From Dentipellis sp. KUC8613 (Eukaryota > Basidiomycota > Agaricomycetes > Russulales > Hericiaceae), in NCBI GenBank assembly GCA_002286715.1, contig NSJX01000038.1, positions 1 to 64,000 on the forward strand: a stretch of 64,000 bases of DNA. Direction: 5' to 3'. The notes below the pieces were generated by a model. It was not told the origin of the DNA. It ran no database searches and saw nothing but the letters and a program-made list of their open reading frames with translations. The position numbers and the translations under genes are program-made. Shown piece after piece: positions 24,833-35,812 of this stretch (its first letter is position 1; each line of letters begins with the position of its first letter).

Positions 24833-27800
24833 ATGGCCGGACCGCGTAACCAGTGCGTACCCGCAACTCTACAGAGACGCTATCATCACTGATGAAGTGC
24901 CGTCAGAGGGAAGGCTTTCAAGAAGTCTGAGATCGAGTCTCTCGTCCGGTATATAGCGCATTACAATCCGGATACGAAGGGACGGAGCGGGCGTAAGCTC
25001 TATGAGGATCTGGTGAAGAATGTGCGTGAGTTCCGAGCGTGTGTTCCATGCACGTTATCTGAAAGATCCGATTTATTTCCAGCCAAAGAAATGGCCGTGG
25101 TCGGCGAATCATACCGCGCAGTCGTGGCGTGAAAAGTACGTCAAGAACCAGGAGAAGTTCGACGCGGATATACGTGCCTACCAGAAGCGAAAGGGCATCG
25201 ACCCTAAAGGTCCACCAGCCTCGTCTCAACTCTTTTCGCAGAAGAAGACAACGTCGCAGCCATCCGAGGCGGCTCGCAAGGCAAGGCGGGAAGAGGAGGA
25301 GGGCAGTGAAGATGCGGCCGATCGTGGTATGCAGAAAGTTAACAAGCACGGGAAACGCGCTAGGGACTCCAATGCCAGCGAGAAGCTTCTTGAAGCACGC
25401 AAGAAACGCGCGAAGACTGAAGGCAGTAAACAGAAGAGCCCGGAAGCCTCGCCGAAGCCGCTTGTCCTCCGGCCTCCCGCCCCTCCGAAGCACAAGCGTA
25501 AACCAGTCCCGCCGACTCCGGATGTCAAAGGCAAGGGTAAAGCTATTGTAGCTACCAGTGAACCAGAAGAGAGCGACGCAGAAGAGGCGGGGCCTGTTGG
25601 CCCAGAAGATTACGGTGGGGAAGTCTTTAGTCAAGTAGCTGAGCCTGATGCACCTCTCGATGACGATGTTCATGAGGAAGAGGTTCTCGTAGCCGATGGA
25701 GCCAGCATGATCGATCTAGACTCCCCTACTGCTACTTTGAACGCCGTCGCAGGGCCCTCTAGCTCGCCCTTGATAGTTAGCCCCATAATACGGTACGTCT
25801 CGATGGTTTGTTCAAACAATGCTATCTCGGGGCATAACTGATCTGCTGTCACGGTCCTCAGTATCTCTTCTCGAGCACCTCCTATCGGTGCGCAGAGCGG
25901 TGTGAATCAACCATCGCTATCTCCGAAGCTCAGGGAATCCAATAATCGAGAGCGCACCAAAACGCCTGCACGTGCGATAAATTCTGAAGTGCGTATTCGT
26001 GCGACCGTGCAGGTCGCCGAATCCACCTCGAACGTGAAGACACCTCACGTCAATGGCAAATCCCCCACTAAATCTCCTGGCAAATCCCCCGCCGACCCCT
26101 CTATCCACGTTTCCCAGGAGCTCACACCTCCCAGATCCGGAATAAGCGTCACCCCCCAAAGTCGCTCACTCGGCCCTCCACCCACTTCCTCGGTCAGGGC
26201 CGATCCTGACGATGTCGTTCCGAATGAACAGACTTCTCCCAGGGGAGGCCCTCAGCCCGACGAAGACGCTATCGAGATTTCTAGCCCATCTCCCTCTCCG
26301 AAGCCAAAAGCAGTAGCACGGCGCAACTCCTACAAGCCGCGGCACCGGGCACCAAGCGAAGATCCGTTCACGACTGCGTCTACCGCGCCAAGCACGGCCA
26401 CGAAACGCAAACCACGCGAGCCTCCGTACTGGGAGGAAGGAGCTTTCGTCGGCGCATATAGTGGTGCCTCAGGCTCTCCGCGGTTCTCAGCTGGGGGCAA
26501 GCGGGTGTCTGGCATCGACTCTGAGGATGAATGGCCACCCCGGAGAAGCAAAGGAAAGCATAAATCGACTTCGGCAGCCGACAAGCCTGTATCCGCATCA
26601 CCCGACAAGCTGCAGGTACCTGCAAAGGTTGTTCAGGCGGAACTTGCCTCCCCAGTCGCAGGCCCTTCGCGGGAAAAGAAGCCGTCACCCCGCCTCGAAA
26701 AGCCAGACTCAGAGCGCATATTCCCCAAGAATTTCCCAGCCGCTATTCTTCCTAACGGAGGTCCTGCTGCCGTTGCACCTCAGAAGCCTGTGCGATCCAA
26801 TGCTGAAGCATCATCGTCCAAGACCCTCCTCCCAGCTGTGCAAATCACGAAATTGCACACCGCCAAACGAGCATCGGCGCCAGCACAGCCAGCAGCCCGC
26901 CCCTCGAAGACCTTCATCGCCGCCCGCGCGTCAAGCCTCGCGCCCGGGCAGGACCCATTCTCCAGCGACTACAGAACAGGTCTGGAGCACCAGGGCTCGA
27001 AGGGAAAGCAGAAGGCGACGGATGTCTCGCACCAAGGCGTACCCGACCGTCGGCAGACGTTCGCAGGCCACGACGCGCCCCGTCTGAACCTCGCGAATAT
27101 AGCGCGACAGCGCGCGGCCGAACGCGCACAGGCACAGCAGTCCTCGTCCTCAGACGCGCGCGTGCCCGAACGCAAGTCGCTCGTCCGCAACGCGCCCCGG
27201 CGCAGCTCGTCCGTCCAATCCCACGTCTCGCACCGATCGCACGCGTCGCGCTCCACACGTTCGGGCTCGGCGTCCATCGCGCACATGGCGCTCGATCCCA
27301 CCGTGCACCGCCGGCTCTCGGCAGCGGACCACCAGTTCGTCGTCGCGCAGGGCCTCGAGACGGTGATTCGCCACATGGCGGAGAACCAGGGCTTCAGCGA
27401 GGCGGTCGTGTGGTCGTTGTGGGAGAAGCTGGGCGACCTGAAGAAGACGGACGATGCGCTGCGGATCATGCGCGAGGAGGCGCAGCGCGGGCTTGATAGG
27501 CACCTGCAGGTGATCTTAGGCGATAATGTGCTGGATACAGAGCAGGAGCAGGAGGAAGAGCCGGAGGACGAGGGCGAAGACGAGGACGAGAACAATGACT
27601 CTGAAGAGGTCGCGCAGCTCGTACAGCCTGGATCCGGGAGGGCATCAACCTCCAGCCGCTTCTCGCCTCTGCACAGATCGCTAGTATCTTCGCCGTCACC
27701 GCTCGCCCTCGGGCCCTCAGGGCCAGCTTCAGCCTCTGCCTCGGGATCACGCTCGCCCGCACGCCGCATGGCGCGCAACGGGCTGGTGTACACGCCGGTT

Positions 27801-29066
27801 GGGACTGGCACGTCGGATGACGAGCGCAGGTCGCCGTATTTGCCAGCGTCGCTGACGCGGGCGAAGCAGTTTGTGAGGCTGCAGATGGAGGGGCGGGAGG
27901 AGGAGGCGAGACGGCGGGAGAAGATGAGGGTGTCGAGGGGGTTTGAGTTAGGGCTGGAGAAGATGGAGCAGGAAAGGCTGCGGATTAAGCAGGAGCAAGC
28001 GGAGGATGACGACCGGGAGCCCCGGGAGTCGACGGCGGAGCTGGATGATGAGTGGCAGGCTGATCAGGAAGACGAGGGGATGGAGGTAGACGAGGAGGAC
28101 CAACAACAGGCCGAGGCGCAGATGCAGGCCGAGGAGCGAGCGCAGGCCGAGGAGCAAGTGTGGAGAGAAGAACAAGCAAGGCTCGAGGAGCAGGCAAGAC
28201 TTGAAGAGCAAGCGAGACTCCAAGAGCAGGCAAGGCTCCGAGAGCAAGCGAGACTCCAAGAGCAGGCCAGGTTCCACGAGCAAGCTAGGCTTCAAGAGCA
28301 GGCACGGCGCGAGGAGCAGGCAAGGCGCGAGGAACAAGCGAGGCGCGAGGATCAGGCAAGGCGGGAAGAGCAGCAGCGACTCGAGCGACAACAGCGAGAA
28401 GCAAAGCGGAAGGCGCAGAGACAAGAGCTCAAACGCAAACTCGAGGCGGAGGCCAGAGCCGAAGACGAGCTGAGATTTCAGCAGCAGCAGAAGGCGGAGC
28501 GAGAGCGAGAAGAAGCAGAGGCAGAGCAGCTCAGGCGGCGAGAAGAGCATGAACGCCGGATGCAGGAGGAGCAAGAAGAAGTCCAGGAGACCCAGCTGAA
28601 GCTGACCTCTCCCGCTCTCGATGAATCGCATGAGGCGGAAGGTATCGGTGAAGAGGACGCAATGATGGAAGTGGTGGACGGAGACGACCCTCATGAGGAT
28701 TCTGACGCCTCCGGAGACTTTCTACCCGGGCCCCCCAGTCCAACAGCCTCTACATCTCTAAAGAGGTCATCCTGGATCGAAGACGCGCAGGAGGACGACC
28801 ATGATTCTCAGTTAGTCTCTGATGCACCGGACGACCGCGAATCCCCTCCAAGACCTGCCAGCCCACCTATACGATTTCGGACGCGACCTCAAGTTGAACC
28901 AACAGATTCGGATCTGGAAATGATGTGCAATGCCACTGACAGCGAGACGGGGGAGCTCGACGATTACCTGGGGGTCGGCAGTATCGCGCGCTCAACTGCA
29001 CGTACACTCTACTCCAAACTGTTGTCCGAAATCGACTGGGACACTCCAGGTGCCGTTGCGTCATGA
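24833..29066 (+). CDS. RAP1: Rap1-type telomere-binding protein (Myb domain) with long charged repeat region
   Basis: Likely shelterin-type protein at telomeres. Exons: 24833-24845, 24909-25021, 25083-25792, 25862-29066; the three introns join in frame. The N-terminus is the Rap1/TERF2IP Myb domain: FKKSEIESLVRYIAHYNP, GRSGRKLYEDL, then PKKWPWSANHTAQSWREKYVKN with the typical 'HT.QSWRE.Y' helix, and FDADIRAYQKRKG. A long low-complexity region follows (basic KKRAKTEG, PPAPPKHKRKPVPPTP, acidic patches, SP/TP sites). Around residue 770 a helical block (FVVAQGLETVIRHMAENQG, EAVVWSLWEKLGDL) may be a protein-interaction domain. Residues about 1033-1124 are an EEQARL-type hexapeptide repeat. About 1,350 residues, ending TGA 29064-29066. 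No BRCT is seen ahead of the Myb; the true start could be further upstream. Confidence 0.8.
28117..28390 (+). repeat. In-frame 18-bp minisatellite (EEQARL/R hexapeptide repeat)
   Basis: About 15 tandem units of 18 bp encode (E/Q/R)EQAR(L/R), such as EEQARLEEQARLQEQARL and later EEQARREEQARREDQARR. Units differ by single substitutions and keep frame. The product should be a long charged single alpha-helix or coiled coil within the Rap1-type protein. Confidence 0.9.
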
Positions 29067-29260
29067 TTTTACATTCTGTATAATATGTGCTCCAGGGGGT
29101 AAACCCACCGGAGTGAATGGAGAGCTTCCTAGCTCTGTTACAGTAGTTTCAAGTATTATTCCCACAAATAGTATATAGTTATGGAACCGGAGATAAACCC
29201 CAATAAACTTTGCAAAAGACAAAAGGTATGTGAGGGTATGTGCCAAGGCTTCCTGGGTTC
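29067..29260. other. 3' flank of Rap1-type gene before the gap
   Basis: No gene seen between the stop codon and the assembly gap. Confidence 0.4.
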
Positions 29261-29700
29261 NNNNNNNNNNNNNNNNNNNNNNNNNNNNNNNNNNNNNNNN
29301 NNNNNNNNNNNNNNNNNNNNNNNNNNNNNNNNNNNNNNNNNNNNNNNNNNNNNNNNNNNNNNNNNNNNNNNNNNNNNNNNNNNNNNNNNNNNNNNNNNNN
29401 NNNNNNNNNNNNNNNNNNNNNNNNNNNNNNNNNNNNNNNNNNNNNNNNNNNNNNNNNNNNNNNNNNNNNNNNNNNNNNNNNNNNNNNNNNNNNNNNNNNN
29501 NNNNNNNNNNNNNNNNNNNNNNNNNNNNNNNNNNNNNNNNNNNNNNNNNNNNNNNNNNNNNNNNNNNNNNNNNNNNNNNNNNNNNNNNNNNNNNNNNNNN
29601 NNNNNNNNNNNNNNNNNNNNNNNNNNNNNNNNNNNNNNNNNNNNNNNNNNNNNNNNNNNNNNNNNNNNNNNNNNNNNNNNNNNNNNNNNNNNNNNNNNNN
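29261..29700. other. Assembly gap (440 N)
   Basis: A run of N. Any open frame crossing it is an artefact. Confidence 1.
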
Positions 29701-30525
29701 GAGTCGCGTTTCCCACGGGGCGGCCATTTCTGTCTCACGGGGAGGCCATGTTCCCACGGCGGCGCAAACGGTTTTCGACGCCCTACCCCAATCTTAGGGG
29801 AGCAAGCTCCCCAATAATAGCTTGTTTGCGGGAGATGATTCACTCCCAGATACCTCGGATGCATCCACAAGTACACGCCCACGTTGCCATACCCTCCATT
29901 CTTCTCATTCATTGCTCTCTTCGTCTTTCTGGTGCACGGATCCCAAACTGTGTATTTTTATCTGCACATTATACTGAAGCCGCTTTTCTCAAAGAACACG
30001 TCGTCACGCGTCACGCGGGAGATGCAGAATGTCAATGCGCTCTGCTGAGTACACACTGACTCCTCGACTTTGCTCCAAGTACTGCTTCCAGGCCTCTTCA
30101 TGTTTGAGGACTGACAGCATGCATGTCACACGGTGGAGGTAAAGCGTCGGCCGGGGAAGCCACGTCGATAAAAATATCGATTGTGAATCAGCTTTCGGTC
30201 CCGGGCGTGCATACTAGGATTGATGGCAAGTGTGTTGGGCGCCATCCCAATTCCCGCTTCGGAAGGCTTTCGGCCAACTCGAGTATGTTCTGTCGACTCA
30301 GCTACAGCCACCGCGACGCAACCGCATGGTGACGAGCTTACCTATCTGTAGTGAGTCGGCTCTTCGGTCTTCGCAAGTCGACGTCCTACTTGCAAGCTCC
30401 GGGTGCTGTTACCTGTAAGCGCACGCGAAAGTACATATAACACTGCGCTGGTTCGCGGTTATGGAACACCATCTCCTACCTCATCGTCACTCACAGAGTC
30501 AGACTTAAAATTCAGATCTAGAGAC
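29701..30525. other. Intergenic after the gap
   Basis: GC-rich near the gap, with a near-repeat of the word CACGGGGxGGCCAT (29716, 29737), then upstream sequence of the methyltransferase. No gene seen; repeats may have caused the gap. Confidence 0.35.
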
Positions 30526-31784
30526 ATGGCGACATACAGCAAGGCAACTTTCAACGCGACGCGTTACGCCGCTGCGCGTCCGACGTACCCGCGGCAGCTG
30601 TTCGACTTCGTGTTCAAGTACCACGAGCGCACGCGCGCGGCGCGGTGGGAGACGGCCGTCGATTTGGGATGCGGAACAGGTGCATATTTCCGTCTTGAAA
30701 TCATTTTTTGTGCTTCGCACTCACTGGTCTGTGGTATGGTGTGCAGGTCAAGCGACTGTCGAGTTGACCCCGTTCAGTCGCGTCATTGGTGTCGATCCGA
30801 GCGCAAAGATGCTCGAGGGCGCGAGGGAGTCCGCGGCTGATACGGCGGCGGGCATAGATTCAAAGACCAAATTTGAGTTCGTACAGTCTGCGGCGGAGGA
30901 GCTGCCGTTCCTGGAGGACGGATCTGTGGACCTCTTAGTTGCAGGTAAGCCTACTGAAATGATATCGTACTTTGAAGAGACAGACCTAGAGTCATACCAT
31001 TTTCCCCTTCTTGATCTTTTGGGAGACTTGGTGAAGTGACGTCTAAACGTCCTGTTTATTTTCTGCAGCCCAATCCTCCCACTGGTTCGACTGGACCAAA
31101 ATGTGGCCCGAGGCAGCGCGCGTCCTGCGCAAGGGCGGCTCGGCTGCATTCTGGGTACGCCCCGCCCATGCCACAGTTCATCCATTCATCCCAAAATGAC
31201 TCCCCGCTCTTGTTCTGCAGGGATACTCCGAGTTCCGCCTTACGCATCATCTCTCCGCGACCCCGCTCATCCACGCGTACGCCCAGGGCAGCGACCCCGC
31301 CACCTCGATCGGGCCGCACTGGCAGCAGCCCGGGCGGCAGATCGTCGATAACCACTTCCTCGACGTGCCGCGCGCGGTGGACGTCCTGCCCGAGGCGTTC
31401 GGCGACTGGGAACATGTGTTCTTCGCCGGTATGCTTGGACCGTTTGCAGCTGGCTGGACCTGTTTTCACCTTTTTGTCGTTGCAGGGGAGCATTTCCCGG
31501 ACCTCCCGAAGGCGCAGACGTACCCCGTCCTCCTGCACAAGCGCGTGACCTGGGAAGATCTACTCGCCTACCTTCGCAGCTTCAGTGCGCTGCACACCTT
31601 CCATGAACGGTACCCCGAGGACTTGAAGAATGCGGATGGAGACATTGCAGCGCGCTTCTGCAGGACCCTCCAGGAGCACGTGCGCAAAGAAAGGATCGAA
31701 AGGGGAGAGACCAAGGAGCAGGCGGACCGGGACGAGGTCGACATCGAGTGGCCTGTCGCGGTTATGCTGGTCAAGAGAATCTAA
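30526..31784 (+). CDS. Class I SAM-dependent methyltransferase (trans-aconitate methyltransferase-like)
   Basis: Small-molecule methyltransferase of the Methyltransf_11 type, like fungal Tmt1/Crg1 proteins that methylate trans-aconitate or related acids; the substrate here is not known. Start ATG 30526 (MATYSKATFNATRYAAARPTYP). Motif I is VDLGCGTG|QATVEL across an intron (about 30680-30747), with VIGVDPSAKML as the next strand and acidic loop; then AEELPFLEDGSVDLLVA|AQSSHWFDW (motif II/post I) and LRKGGSAAFWGYSEF. The C-terminal cap has WEDLLAYLRSFSALHTF and ends VAVMLVKRI, TAA 31782-31784. Introns are near 30680, 30944, 31154 and 31429, all in phase. About 310 residues. It is convergent with DUF6593 gene A, with only 9 bp between stop codons. 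Confidence 0.85.
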
Positions 31785-31793
31785 CGATTATCA

Positions 31794-32525
31794 TTAGTTG
31801 GTCGCCTGTACACCGCCGCCACGACGTGACTTCTCGCGCTGGGCCCTCCGCCGTTCGATATATACAAATGTTGCCACTATTTCATCTGCAATGCTTATGC
31901 CTTCTGGGGAAATTTCGAGAAATGGATCGTGTGCTTTTCCTAAGATACCGTAGGAGCGGTGATGGTATACAGCTACGCGGCTGCCGTCGTGGCGTAAAAG
32001 CTGCAATCACGTCCGTCAGGTGGGTGCCCCGTCCCAGATACGATGGGACAACATACAGAAGATCTCCTGGAGCCGGCCTTCCAGATATATGACTGTCCAT
32101 TTGAGGCGGTAAAGGCCCGTTTTCTGCGTCACAAGATAGCATCAGTCATAGGCGCATTGCACTCGAAAGGAAATGGAATACTTTCTGCTAAACAAGCCTG
32201 TATACGGCATGTAGACATCGACTTCTACAGGGTTCTGGCCTGGTCGTCGGAACACCGTAGACATGATGCGATGCCATTCGATCCTGGCGATTTCCTCTTC
32301 CTGAAGCCTTGCTGTGACATGGGTCTCCCCTCGAGTATTGACGCTCGAGACGAGTAGTTGTCCTTGAGACCCGGATGCATTGGTCCTCGGCAGAAAACGC
32401 GTGATTTTAGTTTCTACGTCCTTTAGCCCGAGTAGGGTGCACGTTTCAATGCGGTAGCGAGGTTCACCCCGGTCATCTCGGAGAACAGTGTTCATGAACC
32501 AGCCACAAGATACGTAGAGATTCAT
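31794..32525 (-). CDS. DUF6593 family protein, paralog A
   Basis: Basidiomycete-type protein of unknown function, first of three related genes here. Three exons: MNLYVS...NTVLRDDRGEPRYRIET with LQEEEIARIEWHR and YMPYTGLF; a short middle exon with the AFTA..GQSY motif; and a last exon with YHHRSYGILGKAHDPFLEISP and ADEIVATFVYIERRRAQREK before TAA 31794-31796. The shared core 'Y.RRS.GI.GKA....LEI.PEG..IADEIV.TFVY.ERRR' marks the family. About 190 residues. No signal peptide or membrane segment seen. The exon pattern is the same in paralogs B and C. Confidence 0.75.
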
Positions 32526-32690
32526 GGTGGTTGGGGGGTGGAAATGCCGAATGGCATCCGCGCGAGGTCTGGGAAGACGTGAATTATATGGCGGGCGCCA
32601 CCTCGACGAGCGCTGGTTTTGGCACGTAGAGGACCGCGCTTAGGTCTGTGGAGTGGGTTGACACAATGTCATACTGATCAGAAACAAGGT
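32526..32690 (-). promoter_or_regulatory. Promoter region of DUF6593 A
   Basis: A TATA-like CCATATAAT on the minus strand lies at about 32584-32592, some 60 bp before the ATG. Upstream of it is the block TCGACGAGCGCTGGTTTTGG (plus-strand reading, about 32604-32623), which recurs almost unchanged upstream of paralog B. Confidence 0.5.
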
Positions 32691-32914
32691 TCAAGCTCAA
32701 GGAATAGACGAACCGTTTATATCGACAAGGTTACCGAAAATGACAAGCGCTCGGCGTTCGTCACGTCAGGATCCGGGCGGCAGAACCACGAGTGCTTCGT
32801 TCAGTGCTTGCCCGCCTGTTCCAGGCAGCCAAATATCCTAGAGACACGAGCTCAAGAATCCACGTATAATCATATGCCTGCGAGACGTGCCACTGATGTG
32901 GTGATGATACTGCA

Positions 32915-33648
32915 TTATCCACGCGCTGCCTCCTCGCGCTGGTTTCGCCGCCTTTCGACGTACACAAATGTCACCACTATCTCGTCTGCGATGTTCAGCC
33001 CTTCTGGGCAGATCTCGAGATACGCTTTGTGTGCTTTTCCTATGATGCCGTAGGAGCGCCTGTGATACTGCGCTATGCGGGTATTTGAGGAGTCGTTGCG
33101 CGAGAGCTGTGGCAGGCGTGTCATTTAGAAATACATATAGTCTCAAATTTGACACGACGACGTACAGAAGATCTCGTGGAGCCGTACTTCCATGCATACG
33201 ACTGACCGTCTGTGGCTGTGAAAGCTCGTTTTCTGTTCCCCAATATACCGTCAGACAAAGCCGAACATATGGTCCAGTAAATGGAAGTCGAATACCTCAT
33301 GAGAATGCCTGTATACGGCATATACGTGCCAACATCCACAGGGTCCTGCCCGTACCATTTGAACACTGTAGACTTGACCTGATGCCACTCGATCCTCGCA
33401 ACCTCCTCCTCGCGAAGGCCCCTCATGAGTATATCCGTCTCATCCTCTGCGTCCGTGCTCCGAGTGGCCTGTGATTGTGCTTCCGGTCCAGAAGTAGGAC
33501 CACTCGTCCCAGGGACAAAGCGCGAGATGGTCGTCTCTTGATCCTTCAGCGGATTCCTGGTCGACGTCTCGATGCGGTAGCGGGGCTGTCCGTTGTCATC
33601 GCGGAGAACGGTGTCTAGAATGGATCTGCGAGAGATGTGGAGGTTCAT
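32915..33648 (-). CDS. DUF6593 family protein, paralog B
   Basis: Closest relative of paralog A. Exon 1 is MNLHIS...DTVLRDDNGQPRYRIETS, with GLREEEVARIEWHQ and DVGTYMPYTGILM. The middle exon is KRAFTATDGQSYAWKYGS. The last exon is LPQLSRNDSSNTRIAQYHRRSYGIIGKAHKAYLEICPEG and ADEIVVTFVYVERRRNQREE before TAA 32915-32917. About 200 residues. It lies head-to-tail behind paralog A, so a tandem duplication of a unit of about 1.1-1.2 kb, promoter included, is likely. Function unknown. Confidence 0.78.
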
Positions 33649-33900
33649 GGGTGGTTGGTGGCAGGGAGCAAACTTGAATGGCGCCTGTGCGCCCGACAGG
33701 TTATATTGTGGGTGCCGTCTCGACGAGCGCTGGTCTTGGCATGTGGAGAGATGCTGGATATGGGGAGTCGGTTGACAGCATCATCCACTTATGAAACGTT
33801 CTGGGGCTTCGTCGTCGATGAGTTGACTGCGCAGACTGCGCAGCAGCTGCAGGTGGTAGTGGTTCACAACACGCGTTCGCCCATACTCAGATAGCACGCG
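33649..33900 (-). promoter_or_regulatory. Promoter region of DUF6593 B
   Basis: TATA-like AATATAAC (minus strand, about 33700-33707), then TCGACGAGCGCTGGTCTTGG (plus-strand reading, about 33718-33737) shared with paralog A, and further out the direct repeat GACTGCGCAGACTGCGCA (about 33824-33841) shared with paralog C. Confidence 0.5.
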
Positions 33901-34522
33901 GCGATAGTTTCGACACGGTCAGGTGACATTTTATATGCTCAAACTCAAGGTTTTTGTTTGTTCAAGTAGGCAGGTTGAAAGGGCAGACGAAATCGGCAAC
34001 AATATTCGAGAAATGGAAGAGGTCCGTTTATATTGATGAATCGAAACAGGATATGCTAAACGCTCGTCGCGTGCATCTCTCACATCATTGAAGTTCCGGG
34101 GGGACCACACGCGCTTCCTTCGCTCCATACCCTCCTGCTAAGCAACCAGATTTCCTAGAGAGTGTAGGCAAGTTAGTATTTTTGATTTCAAACGCAGGGA
34201 TAAAGATACTTACGGGACTCGCCCGCGAGAGCCCCTAGCAAACATCAGCAAGTGTCGCCAAAAGGAGTAAGAAGCGTACTCACCGAGACACCGAATAGCC
34301 TCGCGGGCCCGATCTTGCTCTAGAGGTTGCTTTCTTGATATTGCGAGGGTCGAGGTAGTCGAAACGCGGGCTATTGATGTTGCATTCGAAGCAGGAGTTG
34401 ATGCGGCTTGTTCTTGATGTTGACGTTGACGTTGAAGGGAATGTTGAGGCACACTGCACGTCCAGGCCCGAAGGCCCTCCGGACGGCGCACAAGCCGCAG
34501 GAAGGGGAGGAATGCCGGGCGA

Positions 34523-34570
34523 CAGACGCACATCCTACGTAGGTGCTTGAGGCGCGCTCCACCGCTTGCG
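34523..34570 (-). repeat. Internal GC-rich unit, copy 1c
   Basis: Minus strand: GTGGAGCGCGCCTCAAGCAC then CTACGTAGGATGTGCGTCTG. Same unit as 34871-34920, 35152-35200 and 53161-53216; this one has a 3-bp insertion. Confidence 0.7.
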
Positions 34571-34870
34571 GACACCCCTCGACCCGACCCGCCCTAGCGA
34601 AGACCCAGACCAAGACACGAGACACAGCCCAAGAAAGCAGACGTCGCCGAGCGCACCAGACACGAGCAGCCCGTCGCCTAGCAAGAGACCGAAACCAAAC
34701 CAAGCCAAGCACAAGAGCGCCTAGCCCACCCCTACCGCGCCAGCGCAGAGGTCCCGAGCGCAACACGCAAAAACATACATATACATGAGGGACATGCGCG
34801 GCATCAAGCGGCGGGGTCCTCGACCGCCACGCGAGCGGGAGGTCCCCTCGGGCGCGGGTGGGCGCCGGGC

Positions 34871-34920
34871 AGCGGACGCACATCCCGTAGGTGCTTGAGG
34901 CGCGCTCCACCGCTCGCGGA
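34871..34920 (-). repeat. Internal GC-rich unit, copy 1b
   Basis: Minus strand: GCGGTGGAGCGCGCCTCAAG then CACCTACGGGATGTGCGTCC. The wider repeat of about 280-330 bp includes the following CCCGGCGCCCACCCGCG and GGTCGAGG words. Confidence 0.75.
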
Positions 34921-35151
34921 CACCCCGGCGTGTGTCGATCTTGACGACAGCCCAGCCCACACCAGAACTAGACAGACGTCGCCTAGAGAGCCAGAGAGTG
35001 TGAAGTACGTCGTCAGGAGAGAGCAGCACGTCGCCGGGAGAGCAGCACGTCGCCAAAGAAGCACTCAGACTCGAGCCCCAGCCATCCCGCGCCGCGGACC
35101 TCGACCGCGGTGTTGACGGGAAGTCCCACGCGACCACGGGTGGGCGCCGGG

Positions 35152-35200
35152 CGGCGGACGCACATCCCGTAGGTGCTTGAGGCGCGCTCCACCACTCGCC
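35152..35200 (-). repeat. Internal GC-rich unit, copy 1a
   Basis: Minus strand: AGTGGTGGAGCGCGCCTCAA then GCACCTACGGGATGTGCGTC, followed by GGGACTTCCCGTCAACACCG, which recurs at 53237-53260 in copy 2. Confidence 0.75.
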
Positions 35201-35740
35201 GACGCCCCGGCTATACTGGATCCGAGCCGAGCCAGCCTAGCGAAGAGACGTCGACTAGCGAGCAGCGTGTTGTCGGGGGACCTGGGCTTGAGAATGTGAG
35301 CAGAGGTTCTTATCGATGAGCAAGTACGCACCTTACGAAGCTTATCAGCAGGCGGCGGGAGATGCCAGTGGTCGATGTTGCCGGGCGTCGTCGGATAGCG
35401 TCGTCATCGTCGTCGGTGTCGAAATGTCGCCAGAATAGTCTTGAAAGCAGTTGAAAGAGAGTTGCCGAAGGTCGCAGCACTAGTCAGAGCCGTCGACAAG
35501 AGCAGCGGGCTTACCCCGAGGTGGGCCACACGACGACGAGCAAGTATCGCCCGCCAACAGAAGACACCGAGGCCAGCCCGTTAGGGCACGGAACACATCA
35601 TGGAAGATAAGAGAAAGTAGGTAGGAGGTAGGAGTACCGCGGTGCGGAGGAGGGGGGAGGGAGAGGGGAGGGGAAGGGGGAAGGGGGGAGATGGGGGGAA
35701 AAGGAAAGGGGAATGAGGGCCCCCCGCCCAGGAGCACCCC

Positions 35741-35812
35741 CTTATATGTGCAAGAAAACAATAGACGGCTGATGCCATGTGGTTTTTAGTGCCGCCATCA
35801 TCAGCTGATGAT
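35741..35812 (-). promoter_or_regulatory. Core promoter-like block of element copy 1
   Basis: The perfect palindrome ATCATCAGCTGATGAT (35797-35812) lies about 50 bp upstream of CATATAAGGGGG (TATA, 35741-35747) on the minus strand. The same palindrome and TATA with similar spacing occur in copy 2. Confidence 0.6.

Noticed and set aside
27948..28694. Minus-strand Leu-rich frame of 248 codons
   Set aside because: Antisense of the Glu/Gln/Arg repeat of the Rap1-type gene.
29061..30059. Several long frames on both strands across the gap
   Set aside because: Open only because N bases translate as X.
33930..34170. Possible fourth DUF6593 gene
   Set aside because: Contains duplicated flank sequence and a short frame (MERRKRVWSPRNFNDVRD...), but no DUF6593 core motif.
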